From contig NZ_JAUSQU010000001.1 of NCBI RefSeq assembly GCF_030811455.1, positions 3,472,001 through 3,536,000 on the forward strand: 64,000 nucleotides of DNA. Direction: 5' to 3'. Origin of the DNA: Streptosporangium lutulentum (GTDB lineage Bacteria; Actinomycetota; Actinomycetes; Streptosporangiales; Streptosporangiaceae). Both the position numbers and the translations under genes were made by a program. Shown one piece after another: positions 43,506 through 52,801 of the stretch; within the stretch, counting starts at the first letter, position 1; each line of letters opens with the position of its first letter. Under the pieces are notes generated by a model. That model was not told where the DNA came from and did not search any database. It saw only the letters and a program-made list of their open reading frames with translations.

Positions 43506-44464
43506 CAGCGGATCGGACGGTACGGCTGTTCGGCGACGGATCCGGTGAGTTCGCCGCCCCCGCGCAGGGCCCGGCGGCCCTGGAGTCCACGGGACTCACC
43601 AAGCGGTACCGGGGCACGTGGGCGTTGCGCGACTGCTCGTTGTCCGTCCCCGCCGGCCGGGTGGTCGCGCTCGTCGGACCGAACGGCGCGGGCAAGTCCA
43701 CATTCCTGCACCTGGCCGTCGGTCTGATCACACCCACTCGTGGAAGCGTGCGCGTCTTCGGCGAACCGGTCGGGCAACGGGCGGCCGCCCTCGCGCGGGT
43801 GGCGTTCCTGGCTCAGGACAAACCCCTCTACGATGGCTTCACCGTCGCCGAGATGCTCCGCTTCGGACACCATCTCAATCCGGGCTGGGACGACGCCCTG
43901 GCCCGGCAGCGGCTGGCGGAGCTGAACATCCCGTTGAACCGCAGGATCGGCAAGCTCTCCGGAGGTCAGCAGGCACAGGTGGCGCTGACCGTCGCCGTGG
44001 CCAAGCGGCCGGATCTGCTGGTCATGGACGAGCCGCTGGCCAACCTCGACCCGGTGGCCCGGCACGACGTCATGCGCTCCCTGATGGCGGCGGTGGCCGA
44101 GACGCGGATGACCGTCGTGCTCTCCTCCCATGTGGTGTCCGACCTGGACGGCACCTGCGACTGGCTGGTCGTGCTCAACCGCGGCCAGGTCCAGGTCAGC
44201 GGCGACATCGACGAGCTGCTCACCGCTCACCGGATGCTGTCCGGCCCGGCCGGGTCCGCCGACGCGATGGCGGCCCGGATGCCGGTGATCAGCGACAGCC
44301 GTAGCGAACGGCAGGCCGCCCTGCTGGTGCGCACCGGCCCGGGGGCGCCGTCGCACGACCCCCGATGGAGCGCCCGCGGCGTGAGCCTGGAGGAGCTGGT
44401 ACTGGCCTACCTGCGCCGTCCCGACGCCACCTCGCTGCCTCGTCCGGCCCTGACCGGTTACTGA
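43502..44464 (+). CDS. ABC transporter ATP-binding protein (YtrB-like)
   Basis: The 320-residue protein has Walker A GPNGAGKST (59-67), signature LSGGQQAQVAL and Walker B LLVMDEPLANLDP. An atypical 27-residue N-terminal extension precedes the domain. It works with the membrane protein encoded 13 bases downstream. The YtrA-type regulator upstream suggests a drug- or envelope-stress-induced exporter. Confidence 0.93.
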   Translation: MTADRTVRLFGDGSGEFAAPAQGPAALESTGLTKRYRGTWALRDCSLSVPAGRVVALVGPNGAGKSTFLHLAVGLITPTRGSVRVFGEPVGQRAAALARVAFLAQDKPLYDGFTVAEMLRFGHHLNPGWDDALARQRLAELNIPLNRRIGKLSGGQQAQVALTVAVAKRPDLLVMDEPLANLDPVARHDVMRSLMAAVAETRMTVVLSSHVVSDLDGTCDWLVVLNRGQVQVSGDIDELLTAHRMLSGPAGSADAMAARMPVISDSRSERQAALLVRTGPGAPSHDPRWSARGVSLEELVLAYLRRPDATSLPRPALTGY

Positions 44465-44477
44465 TCTTCAAGGAGAC

Positions 44478-45452
44478 ATGGAAGTGTTGTGGCTTACCTG
44501 GCGGCAGCATCGCACGCAGGTGCTCGTCACCACGGCGCTGCTGGCCGTTCTCGGCGTGACCCTGCTCGTCAACGGCCTGAGCGCGGCCGGGTTCGCCGCC
44601 CAGAACCCTCCGCCGGCGACTGACTGCATGTCGGACGTGTCCGCCTGCGTCACCTATACCAGGGGGATGATGGGGCTGATGTGGTCGGTGGGTGACATCC
44701 TCGCGCTGCTTCCGCTGCTGGCCCCGGCGATGATCGGCGCTTTCTGGGGCGCCCCGCTCCTGGCCGGGGAGTTCGAGCGCGGCACGCACCAGCTGACCTG
44801 GACCCAGTCGGTGACGCGACGCCGCTGGCTGATCGCCAAGATCGGCGGGCTCGGCGCCGCCGTCACGCTCGGCGGGCTGGCACTGGGCGCCACCGTGAAC
44901 GCGTGGCTGACCGTCTTCGACGCTCCCGCCTTCCCCGTCAACTACCTCGGCCAGAGCTGGTTCCGCCTGGTCGGCGTCCTTCCGGCGGTGTGGTGGCTGT
45001 CGGCGTTCGTGCTCGGCGTGGCCTTGGGCGCGCTGTTCCGGCGGACCCTGCCGGCGATGGGGGTGACCCTGGCGGTGTGCGCGGTGGTGTTCTTCGGACT
45101 CCGCGTGGCCCCGCCCTTCTACGCGACTCCGGAGCGGGCCGTGCAGACCACCGTCGCGGGTAACTCCGTACCGGATGACTCCATGATTGTGGACGACTTC
45201 TGGACGGACGGAAGCGGCACGAGGCTCACCTCCCAGAATGTGGAGCTCGCGCTCGCCGTCCCCTGCGGGACGGACCCGGGAACCACGGAGTACGCCACGT
45301 GTTCGTTCCGTCAGGGTTATCGGCAGACGGTGGAATTCCACCCCGAGAGCAGGTTCTGGCGGTTCCAGTGGACCGAAGCGGGGATCCTGCTCATCCCCAC
45401 CCTCGCTCTGGGTGGCATCGTCGTCCGGCGCACCCTTCGGCCCCGCATCTGA
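44478..45452 (+). CDS. ABC transporter permease (YtrC-like)
   Basis: A 324-residue membrane protein with about six spans. Its GAPLLAGEFERGTHQLTWTQSVTRRRW segment is typical of ABC-2 permeases paired with YtrA-type regulators. A large extracytoplasmic loop (about 215-290) separates the last two spans. AAGGAG lies just before ATG 44478, and the gene is part of the three-gene operon. A strong hairpin follows. Confidence 0.88.
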   Translation: MEVLWLTWRQHRTQVLVTTALLAVLGVTLLVNGLSAAGFAAQNPPPATDCMSDVSACVTYTRGMMGLMWSVGDILALLPLLAPAMIGAFWGAPLLAGEFERGTHQLTWTQSVTRRRWLIAKIGGLGAAVTLGGLALGATVNAWLTVFDAPAFPVNYLGQSWFRLVGVLPAVWWLSAFVLGVALGALFRRTLPAMGVTLAVCAVVFFGLRVAPPFYATPERAVQTTVAGNSVPDDSMIVDDFWTDGSGTRLTSQNVELALAVPCGTDPGTTEYATCSFRQGYRQTVEFHPESRFWRFQWTEAGILLIPTLALGGIVVRRTLRPRI

Positions 45453-45630
45453 GACCGATCACCGCCCCATCACGGCGGCGGCGCCGTCCACGATCACGGT
45501 GAGGCTCCGGTCACCCTCGGCGCCCGGTGTCCCACCCGCCGGGGGAATCGAGAGGGTCACCGTCGAAACCGCTCGCGTCGATCGGCCGGCTCGCCGCCGG
45601 GACCGAGACGCCGGGACCGAGACGCCGCGT

Positions 45631-45677
45631 CGGCCGGACGCCCGTACGGCTCACCTCGCCGTACGGGCGTCCGGCCG
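45631..45677. terminator. 20-bp perfect-stem bidirectional terminator
   Basis: CGGCCGGACGCCCGTACGGC pairs perfectly with 45658-45677 around a 7-base loop. It lies between the convergent ABC permease and ferritin-like genes, 7 bases beyond the latter's stop. Confidence 0.85.
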
Positions 45678-45683
45678 CCGGGC

Positions 45684-46229
45684 TCAGCTCTTGAGAGCGC
45701 CGGGGAGCCTCTCCAGCAGGGACTTGAGGTCGTCGGCGTGCTCCTCCTCCTGGGCGAGCAGGTCTTCGAAGATGCGCCTGGTCGTCACGTCGTCGTCACC
45801 GAGCCACTTGACGATCTCGGTGTAGGAGGCGATCGCGATCCTTTCCGCGATCAGATCCTCCTTGACCATCTCGATCAGGTCGAGGTTGTCGTCATATTGC
45901 GCGTGCGAGCGGGCGGTCAGGGTGTCCGGATTGAAATCGGGCTCGCCGCCGAGCTGCACGATGCGCTGGGCGATCCGGTCGGCGTGCTCCTGCTCCTCGG
46001 CCGCGTGCTCCAGGAACTCCGCGGCCACCGCCCCGGCGTGGATCCCGGAGGCGGTGTAGTAGTGGCGCTTGTATCGGAGCACGCAGACCAGCTCGGTGGC
46101 CAGCGCCTCGTTGCACACCTGGATCACCCGAGGAAGGTCACCGCCATAGGCGGACGTGATCGGCCCCCTGTCGATCTCCTCACGGGCTCGTGCTCGGATC
46201 TCCTTGATATCTGTCAGGAATTCAGCCAT
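45684..46229 (-). CDS. Ferritin-like (bacterioferritin-type) protein
   Basis: A 181-residue four-helix protein. The diiron ligands are in EALATELVCVLRYKRH (Glu46), EEQEHADRI (Glu79, His82), KEDLIAERIAIASY and LAQEEEHADDL. No haem-binding Met is evident. The spacing fits the bacterioferritin/DPS-like group of iron-storing or iron-oxidising proteins, cytoplasmic. ATG 46229 has a GGGGAGG site. No partner ferredoxin in the window. Confidence 0.88.
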   Translation of the reverse strand: MAEFLTDIKEIRARAREEIDRGPITSAYGGDLPRVIQVCNEALATELVCVLRYKRHYYTASGIHAGAVAAEFLEHAAEEQEHADRIAQRIVQLGGEPDFNPDTLTARSHAQYDDNLDLIEMVKEDLIAERIAIASYTEIVKWLGDDDVTTRRIFEDLLAQEEEHADDLKSLLERLPGALKS

Positions 46230-46335
46230 GCCCCTCCCCTACCCCGATTTTCGGAGACATCAAGTGTTCGCGGTCGCGGAGCAGGAAGGGACTTCCCTGT
46301 TCGCACCATCGCTTTTCGGGTAGCAGGTGCTTGAT

Positions 46336-47448
46336 ATGGGCACCGCGACGAAAGTTCCGCAGACACGGAGCATGAACGGTGAGGAGCTTTCCGCCGACCA
46401 CGCGTGGGACACCCTGCGCAAGTACGGCCGCTGGCATCTCGTCCGTGACTCCTTCACACGATTCAGGTACGGCGACGGCCTGACCAACGCACGGGCACTG
46501 GCCTTCCAGATCTGCCTCTCGATCATTCCCGGCGCCATCGCGCTGGTCGGGCTGAGCGCGATGGTCAACCAGCGGCAGCTCGGCAAGGTGCTGGAGCTGA
46601 CCCTGAGCCGGCTCGCGCCGGGGGCGGGGGTCGAGGCGGTCAGGGACGTGCTCGCCGACAGCCACCGGCAGGCGGGCCACACCGGGGGCGCTGTCGCCCT
46701 GTGGCTCGGCCTGATCACCGCGCTGGTCTCGCTGACCAGCGCCATGGCCCAGGTGGAACGCGGGGCGAACCGCATCTACGGCGTCGAACGCGATCGCCCG
46801 TTCCACCGCAAGTACGGCAGGGCCCTGCTGATGGCACTGTCCGCGGGCGCCTTCATGACCGTCGGCTTCACCGTGATGGTCGGTGGCGGGGCGATCGGGC
46901 GAGCCCTCGCCCAGGTCTACGAGTGGGGTGACGGCGCGATGGAGGCCTACAACCTGGTGCGCTGGCCGCTCGGGTTCCTCCTCGCGCTGCTGTCCGCCTC
47001 GGTGCTGTTCCGCGCCGCCCCCCGGCGAAGACAGCCGGGCCACACCTGGCTGGCGTTCGGGGCCCTGGTCTCCATCGCCCTGTGGACGGTCTTCACCCTG
47101 CTGCTGGCCTTCTACATCGAGAGCAGCGGCACCTTCGGCGCCACCTACGGCCCGCTCACCGCCGTCATGGCGCTGCTGCTGTGGTCGTTCCTGAGCTCGA
47201 TCGCGCTCTTCCTCGGCCTGGCCTTCGCGGCGCAACTGGAGGCGTGCCGCGGCGGGAGCGCGGGGCCCGTCACGCCGGACCCCGGCCCCACCGCCGAGGA
47301 GGAACGGGAGCCGCTGGTGGGGGCCGCGGGCACGGCGGTCATCACGGCCGTACGAAAGCTGCCGGTGGCGGCCGCGGGCACGGCGATCGTCTCGGCCGCA
47401 CGGAGACTGCCGGACCTCCTGCGCCGCCGGCCGGGCCCGGGGAGCTAG
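46336..47448 (+). CDS. YihY/BrkB-family membrane protein
   Basis: A 370-residue membrane protein of the YihY/virulence factor BrkB family. Landmarks are NARALAFQICLSIIPGAIAL, YGVERDRPFHRKYGRAL and TFGATYGPLTAVMALLLWSF, with six or so spans. The Pro/Ala/Arg-rich tail is cytosolic. Despite the old RNase BN label, the family has no proven nuclease role and may be a transporter. ATG 46336 has an AGG 8 bases upstream; GTG 46327 is an alternative. Confidence 0.88.
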   Translation: MGTATKVPQTRSMNGEELSADHAWDTLRKYGRWHLVRDSFTRFRYGDGLTNARALAFQICLSIIPGAIALVGLSAMVNQRQLGKVLELTLSRLAPGAGVEAVRDVLADSHRQAGHTGGAVALWLGLITALVSLTSAMAQVERGANRIYGVERDRPFHRKYGRALLMALSAGAFMTVGFTVMVGGGAIGRALAQVYEWGDGAMEAYNLVRWPLGFLLALLSASVLFRAAPRRRQPGHTWLAFGALVSIALWTVFTLLLAFYIESSGTFGATYGPLTAVMALLLWSFLSSIALFLGLAFAAQLEACRGGSAGPVTPDPGPTAEEEREPLVGAAGTAVITAVRKLPVAAAGTAIVSAARRLPDLLRRRPGPGS

Positions 47449-47600
47449 TCTCCGCCCGCCCGACGGCGGGACGACGTGTGACTCCCCTACCGGAGAACCC
47501 ACGAAGGCGGTCAGACCCCCTTGCGACAGTCAACTCCTGCCCTTATGCTGCGCCGAACCATAGTGAAATATATTCATATGCAGTGAATCAGGGGTGAAAG

Positions 47601-49721
47601 GTGTCGGCGCAGGAACGCAGGCTCGCCGCCATCGCGGCGGCTTCGGCCGACGCCTTCCGGCACGGCGACTACCACCAGGTGCGAGCCGAGGACGTCGCGG
47701 AGCGCGTACGGCTGCCCCGGGGCGGAGAGCGTGAGCGGGGACGCAGCGCCGTCTGGCTGTACAACGAGGTCAGGAGCCGCCGCGTGCTCGTGGCCCTGGC
47801 GGTCAAGCACGCGTTCGACGAGTTCACCGCCAGCGACACCGTCCTCGCCGGCGAGGCCGCCGGCGGCCGGGACGCCGGGCCGCCGCGCTCCCTGCTCGAC
47901 GCCCAGAGACCGGTCACCGCGGCGCTGCGCAGGGTGGCCCGTTTCCACCAGGTGGAGCGCTTCATGCTCGACCAGGTGCGCCTGGGGATCGGGGACATCT
48001 CGACGTCGGAGAAACGCCTGTCCGCGAGCCAGAGCCAGCCGTCGTGGGAGGTGACGGAGGTCTACGGCGCCACGGCCGCCGGCGGGTGGGACGGCCGCGT
48101 CACCGCGTACGCGCAGTATCTCGCCCCCCGGCTGGAACGTGCCGCGCTCGCCGTCTGCGTCCCGCCCGCCGGCTGGGCCGGGGCGAGCGCCGAGCGCCTG
48201 TCGGAGCTGGCCTTCCGCTCGATGACCGACGATCCCGAGGGCCCGGTCGACCATCAGGCGTCCGCGCTCTCCGCGCACTGGTTCGCCCGTGACCTCGTCC
48301 CGCTCGCCGGCGAGTGGACCGAGCGGTTGCTTACGGCCGAGCGGGGCGCCGAGCTCGCCGGACGCGCCGGCGACCGTGCCCGGGCGCACGCCCTCGAGGT
48401 GGTCTTCCAGGTCCTGCTGGACGGCCCCCTGCTCGCGCGGGCGGCGGAGGTCGGCGGGGAGCTGACGGACCTGCTGGCCGACGACCCCTCCGAACGGCGG
48501 GCCCTGGGCGACGTGACCGGCAGGCGGGGGCTCGCCCTGCTGCGCCTGGGCGACCTACCTGCCGCGAGAGCCTGCTTCGAGCACTCCCTGCGGGTCGCGG
48601 ACGAGTTCCCCGCGCCCGACGGCGCGAGTTCCCACCACTCGCGAGCCGAGCACAACCTGGCCGAGGCGCTGGTGGAGGACGGCCGGCCGGGCGAGGGGTT
48701 TCGCGCGCTCAAGGACATGTACGGCAGGCAGGCCCGGGGCGTCTCGGCGACGGAGATCTCCCCGGCCTGGCGGCGCCTCACCCTCACCCATCAGGCGATG
48801 GCCAGGGCCGCCTCCAGGGCAGGGCGGACGGTCACCGGCGTGACCCTCGCCGAGGCGGTGCTGGCCGATCGGGAAGAACGCCTCGGCCAGGACAACGTCA
48901 ACACGGCCTCGGCCGGGGTGACGCTCGCCGAGGCACTGCTCACCGCGGGCCACCCCGCACAGGCACGGCACCACCTGACCGAGGCGCTCCGGCTGCGCGC
49001 GCGGCAGCTGACGCCCGAGGGGTACTGGCCCCAGTACGACATCGTGCGCCTGGCGGAGATCGAGCTGACGGCGGGGTCTCCCGCGCAGGCCGTACGGCTG
49101 CTCACCGATGTCGTCGTCACCACCGAGTGGTTCGCACGGCAGGTCTCCCCGAAACTCCACGCCGAGGCCGCGCTGGTCCGCTGCCTGGCGCTCACCGCGT
49201 CGGGAGAACCGGCCCAGGCACTCGCCGGTCTTCGGTCGCTGCCCCCCGACCGGGCGACGCGGCGCGCTCAGGCCGCCGCCCAGCTGGCCCTCGGCGACGC
49301 GACGGCCGCGGCGCGGACGCTCACGGCCCTCGCCGAGACCGAACGCGACCTGGACGACGACTTCCCCGGCCAGGCGGAGAGGCTGCTCCTGACCGCCAGA
49401 ACCGCACACGCGCTGGGGCGCGACGGCGAGGCGGAGGCGGCGAGCGCCGCGCTCATCTCGATGGGCGGGGAGTCCGTGGACGCCTGCCATCCCCTCGTCC
49501 TCGCGGGACGGCTGAACCTCGCGCTCCTGCGGGTGGGCGCGGGCCGGGTGGACGAGGTCTCCTCGCTGCTCGCGCCGCTGCTCGACCGGCGTCCCCTGGC
49601 CCACGGCCGCGCGTCGCTGAGCGACGGCCATCCTCTCCTGGCCGAGGCGAGATCCGTGGCGATCCGGGTGGGAGAGGCGCCGCCGAGCACGCCGGAAGAC
49701 CGCCTCTGGGAGGACGGCTGA
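47601..49721 (+). CDS. Large protein with TetR-like HTH and TPR-type repeats
   Basis: The 706-residue protein starts with a segment like a TetR DNA-binding domain (YHQVRAEDVAERVRL, then SAVWLYNEVRSRRVLVALAV, residues 25-72). From about residue 235 it is all helical tetratricopeptide-like repeats (LGDLPAARACFEHSLRVADE; TAGHPAQARHHLTEALRLRA). Such a union suggests a DNA-binding regulator controlled through protein contacts. No known family recognised. The GTG start has a weak GGGG site. The gene converges on another repeat-like protein; a 29-bp tandem duplication spans its stop. Confidence 0.75.
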   Translation: MSAQERRLAAIAAASADAFRHGDYHQVRAEDVAERVRLPRGGERERGRSAVWLYNEVRSRRVLVALAVKHAFDEFTASDTVLAGEAAGGRDAGPPRSLLDAQRPVTAALRRVARFHQVERFMLDQVRLGIGDISTSEKRLSASQSQPSWEVTEVYGATAAGGWDGRVTAYAQYLAPRLERAALAVCVPPAGWAGASAERLSELAFRSMTDDPEGPVDHQASALSAHWFARDLVPLAGEWTERLLTAERGAELAGRAGDRARAHALEVVFQVLLDGPLLARAAEVGGELTDLLADDPSERRALGDVTGRRGLALLRLGDLPAARACFEHSLRVADEFPAPDGASSHHSRAEHNLAEALVEDGRPGEGFRALKDMYGRQARGVSATEISPAWRRLTLTHQAMARAASRAGRTVTGVTLAEAVLADREERLGQDNVNTASAGVTLAEALLTAGHPAQARHHLTEALRLRARQLTPEGYWPQYDIVRLAEIELTAGSPAQAVRLLTDVVVTTEWFARQVSPKLHAEAALVRCLALTASGEPAQALAGLRSLPPDRATRRAQAAAQLALGDATAAARTLTALAETERDLDDDFPGQAERLLLTARTAHALGRDGEAEAASAALISMGGESVDACHPLVLAGRLNLALLRVGAGRVDEVSSLLAPLLDRRPLAHGRASLSDGHPLLAEARSVAIRVGEAPPSTPEDRLWEDG

Positions 49722-49760
49722 TCAGGCCCGCCCTCTGGGAGGACGGCTGATCAAGCCCGC
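49703..49760. repeat. 29-bp tandem duplication spanning a stop codon
   Basis: Bases 49703-49731 are repeated at 49732-49760 with one G-to-A change. The unit contains the codons LWEDG and the TGA stop, so the second copy is untranslated. It looks like a recent slippage duplication. Confidence 0.8.
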
Positions 49761-49810
49761 CGCGACCGGTCGTCGTGTCCCGGGCTCATGCCTGCGGAGC
49801 GGGGAGAGGG

Positions 49811-50608
49811 TCACGGAGAGTCTCCCGACGGGTGGAGCGGATCGTCTGGAACGGTCCATTCGATCTCCTCGACGGAGTGTTTTCGCAGGAGGGCGAGTCC
49901 GTGCTCGCCGAGCACGCGGCGGGTCCACTCGACGGTCTCGCCGACGTCGGAAGCCGCCCCTCTCCGTAGCAGCCTTCCCAGAGTGAACGCGGTCTCGTAC
50001 GTGGCCGGATCCCCCTCGGGGAGGCACGGGAGTGCCCGCGCGAGCAGGTTCGCGGCGTCACAGCGGTCGGTGCCCGTGGCGTCCGGACGGCCGGAGCGCA
50101 GGGCCAGCGCCGTGCCGAGCCGGTAGCGCAGATACAGGGCGGCCCGCTCGTCGTCGTCGCATCCGTCGAGGGCCGCCCGCAGCCGATCGATCGCGAGATC
50201 GAGGTCGTAGGGCACCCGCCGGTCCTCGTGCCGGCTCAGCAGCAGTTCGGCGAGGGCCGCGTGATCGGCCGCGCTGAACCAGGCGTTCTCCGAGCGAAGG
50301 TCGTCGGCCTCGGAGAGCATGGTGATGGCGACGTCCCGATCGGCGGGATCGCCGAGGACCTCCCAGCGGACCTCGTGCGCCCGGCCCACGAGGGAGAAGG
50401 ACCACTGCCCGCAGTCGTGGGCGAGGAGCCAGCCCGCGTGGTCGGCCGCCTCGTCGAGATCATCGCGGCTCGCACCACCGAGGCCGTCCTCGGCCGTGCA
50501 CCGTCTCAGGAGCGCGTCGACGAGGGCGCGGCGCCACTCGGGCTCACCGTCGGTGCCGGTCATCTCCGCCCGCTGGGCACGCAGCCATGCGATCTCATCC
50601 CCTGCCAT
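49811..50608 (-). CDS. Helical repeat protein of unknown function
   Basis: A 265-residue acidic, helix-rich protein. Segments such as YDLDLAIDRLRAALDGC and RYRLGTALALRSGR resemble the TPR-like repeats of actinobacterial TPR/CHAT proteins, but there is no peptidase domain. ATG 50608 has GGGAGAG 6 bases upstream. It converges on the HTH-TPR gene, so the two may be functionally related. A good leftward promoter lies ahead of it. I do not recognise a family. Confidence 0.7.
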   Translation of the reverse strand: MAGDEIAWLRAQRAEMTGTDGEPEWRRALVDALLRRCTAEDGLGGASRDDLDEAADHAGWLLAHDCGQWSFSLVGRAHEVRWEVLGDPADRDVAITMLSEADDLRSENAWFSAADHAALAELLLSRHEDRRVPYDLDLAIDRLRAALDGCDDDERAALYLRYRLGTALALRSGRPDATGTDRCDAANLLARALPCLPEGDPATYETAFTLGRLLRRGAASDVGETVEWTRRVLGEHGLALLRKHSVEEIEWTVPDDPLHPSGDSP

Positions 50609-50640
50609 GCCGGCTCTCCCTTCGCGGACCATACAAAACT

Positions 50641-50673
50641 ATATATAAATAATCACCTCCGACTTGTGGCAAA
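50641..50673 (-). promoter_or_regulatory. Likely promoter of the helical repeat protein gene
   Basis: On the reverse strand TTGCCA is followed after 17 bases by TTTATA within a TATATATA stretch, roughly 40 bases upstream of the ATG at 50608. It is one of the most AT-rich spots in the window. Confidence 0.5.
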
Positions 50674-50713
50674 TAAAGAACTGTTCCCGGGAAAGACGGG
50701 AGGCAGCGATCGA

Positions 50714-50778
50714 GCGGGCATCGACGGGTCCGGGTGCCGCGTTCCCGGAGCGGAGGGAGTGGCCCCGTCGATGCCCGC
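50714..50778. terminator. Long-stem hairpin after the sugar ABC operon
   Basis: GCGGGCATCGACGGG at 50714-50728 pairs perfectly with 50764-50778. The intervening bases form a smaller CCGGG/CCCGG hairpin. It lies 90 bases beyond the stop of the leftward permease operon. Confidence 0.65.
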
Positions 50779-50867
50779 GGTCTTCGTCCCGCCCCGGCCG
50801 TGCGCGCCGCCCCGGCCTCCGCCAGGGTCGGGACGGCGCGCACGGTCGGGCCGGGAAGCGTGATGGA

Positions 50868-51734
50868 TCAGCCCTTCGTCGCCCCGGCCGCGAGTCCGCC
50901 GATGAGATGGCGTTCGGCGATGGAGTAGAACCCGAGGGCGGGCAGCATCGCGAGGACGACGTAGGCCAGGACCCGCGCCGTGTCATCGGAGTACTGCCCC
51001 TGGAACTGCTGGACCCCGACCGGGATGGTCCACAGGTCCGGGTCGTTGAAGACGACCAGCGGCAGCATGAAGTTGTTCCAGCTGGCCACGATCGCGAGCA
51101 CGGACACCGTGGCGAGCGCCGGCCGGGCCATCGGCAGGAGGATCCGCCAGAAGAACCCGTAGGCGGTGCATCCGTCGAGTGTCGCCGCCTCCTCGACCTC
51201 CCTCGGGATGCTCCTGAAGAAGGTGCGCAGGACGATGATCGTCACCGGCAGGCCGAAGGCGGCCTGGGGCAGGATCACCCCGAGGGGGTTGTCCAGCAGG
51301 CCGAAGGTCCGCAGCAGGATGAACAGGGGAAGGATCGCCACCGCGAAGGGGAACATCAGCCCGACGGAGAAGAGCGTGAAGATCAGTTCCCTTCCCCTGA
51401 AGGCGAAGCGGGCGAAGACGAACGCCGCCAGTGCCGAGACGCTGACGACGAGGAGCGTCGTGCTCACCCCGATGAGCACGCTGTTGCCGAGCGGGCGCCA
51501 GAAGGAGGAGGAGACGAAGAGGTCGGTGTAGTTCGAGAAGACCCACGGCGAGGGCAGCCCGAAGGGATTGGCCGTCAGCTGGGCGTTGTCCTTGAAGCCG
51601 CCGAGCACGCCGTAGACGATCGGCACGACGATGAACGCCCCGAGCACGATGACGATCGCGTGCAGGATGAGACCCCGGAACCGCGCGCCCGGCCGCCGGC
51701 CGGGCGCCTTCGCCCGGGCGCTCCGCCCGGTCAT
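50868..51734 (-). CDS. Carbohydrate ABC transporter permease (MalG/CUT1 type)
   Basis: A 288-residue permease with six spans and the CUT1 EAA loop EVEEAATLDGCTAYGFFWRILLP. It ends in GGLAAGATKG as is usual for MalG-type proteins. Its start overlaps the MalF-type permease stop by 4 bases. It forms the sugar channel together with that protein; the ATPase is not encoded here and is probably the shared MsiK-type ATPase found in many actinomycetes (inference). Confidence 0.93.
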   Translation of the reverse strand: MTGRSARAKAPGRRPGARFRGLILHAIVIVLGAFIVVPIVYGVLGGFKDNAQLTANPFGLPSPWVFSNYTDLFVSSSFWRPLGNSVLIGVSTTLLVVSVSALAAFVFARFAFRGRELIFTLFSVGLMFPFAVAILPLFILLRTFGLLDNPLGVILPQAAFGLPVTIIVLRTFFRSIPREVEEAATLDGCTAYGFFWRILLPMARPALATVSVLAIVASWNNFMLPLVVFNDPDLWTIPVGVQQFQGQYSDDTARVLAYVVLAMLPALGFYSIAERHLIGGLAAGATKG

Positions 51735-52759
51735 CGCTGGTCTCGCATAACGGTGATCGCTCCTTCGGTGTCACGGCGCAGGACGTATCGCTGGTAGCCC
51801 AGCGCGAAGACGAGGCTGATGAGGACCATCACCACGCTGATCGCGTTGGCGTAGCCGACCTGGTAGCGCTTGAAACCCTGCTGGAACATCGTCACGGCCA
51901 TGGTCTCGGAGCCGTGGATGGGTCCTCCCTCGGTGAGCACCCACACCAGGTCGAAGAGCTGGATCGCCCCGATGACGGCCAGGAAGACGCTGATGCGGAT
52001 CGTCGGCCCGAGCAGCGGCAGGGTGACGTACCAGAACGCCTTCCAGCCGCTCGCCCCGTCGATCTCGGCCGCCTCGGTCAGCTCCTTGGGGATGCCCTGC
52101 CGCCCCGCCAGGTAGAGGATCATGTGGAAGCCGAAGTACTTCCAGGTCATGACGAGGAACAGCGAGTACAGGACCAGGGACGGGTCCGCGAGCCAGGTCG
52201 CCGCCAGGTTGTCCAGTCCGACCAGGCTCAGGATGTGGTTCGCCAGGCCCCGGGTGGGCGAGAAGACCATCGTGAACAGGACGGCCGTGATGACCTCGGA
52301 CAGGACGTAGGGCGCGAAGAACACCACCCGGTACAGTGCACGGCCGCGCATGCGCTGGTTGAGCAGCAACGCGATGGCGAGGGCCAGCGGCAGCTGGATC
52401 ACCAGGGAGAGGACGATCAGGATCAGGCCGCGCTGGAGGTCGCCGAGGAAGACCTTGTCCTCGAAGAGCCGGACGAAGTTGTCCAGCCCCACGAAGTCGG
52501 TCGGCAGGCCGCCCAGCCCGTTCCACTTGAACAGGCTGGTGTAGGCGGCGATGACGATCGGCGCGAGGACCAGCAGGCAGAACAGCACCAGTGCCGGGAG
52601 CAGGAACAGCGTGATCGTCACCCAGCCGCGGCGCCGTTCGCGCCGCCGGCGCCGATCGGGCGTGCCCGCCTCCTTCGTGGCCGCGCGGGACGCCGCCGCG
52701 TCCCCCGGCCGCTCGCCGGCCGGGGGGCTGAGCTCGGACACGCCTTTCGGTGCACTCAT
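51731..52759 (-). CDS. Carbohydrate ABC transporter permease (MalF/CUT1 type)
   Basis: A 342-residue permease with an Arg-rich cytosolic N-terminus, six spans and the EAA loop LTEAAEIDGASGWKAFWYVTLP. The start at ATG 52759 is chosen over an in-frame GTG at 52798 close to the previous stop. It is the second gene of a three-gene leftward operon for uptake of an oligosaccharide, probably a glucan- or mannan-derived one given the nearby GH5 enzyme. Confidence 0.93.
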   Translation of the reverse strand: MSAPKGVSELSPPAGERPGDAAASRAATKEAGTPDRRRRRERRRGWVTITLFLLPALVLFCLLVLAPIVIAAYTSLFKWNGLGGLPTDFVGLDNFVRLFEDKVFLGDLQRGLILIVLSLVIQLPLALAIALLLNQRMRGRALYRVVFFAPYVLSEVITAVLFTMVFSPTRGLANHILSLVGLDNLAATWLADPSLVLYSLFLVMTWKYFGFHMILYLAGRQGIPKELTEAAEIDGASGWKAFWYVTLPLLGPTIRISVFLAVIGAIQLFDLVWVLTEGGPIHGSETMAVTMFQQGFKRYQVGYANAISVVMVLISLVFALGYQRYVLRRDTEGAITVMRDQR

Positions 52760-52801
52760 CGTTCGCGCTCGTCCCCTACTCGTTCCTCGCCCGGTCACCC
52801 G

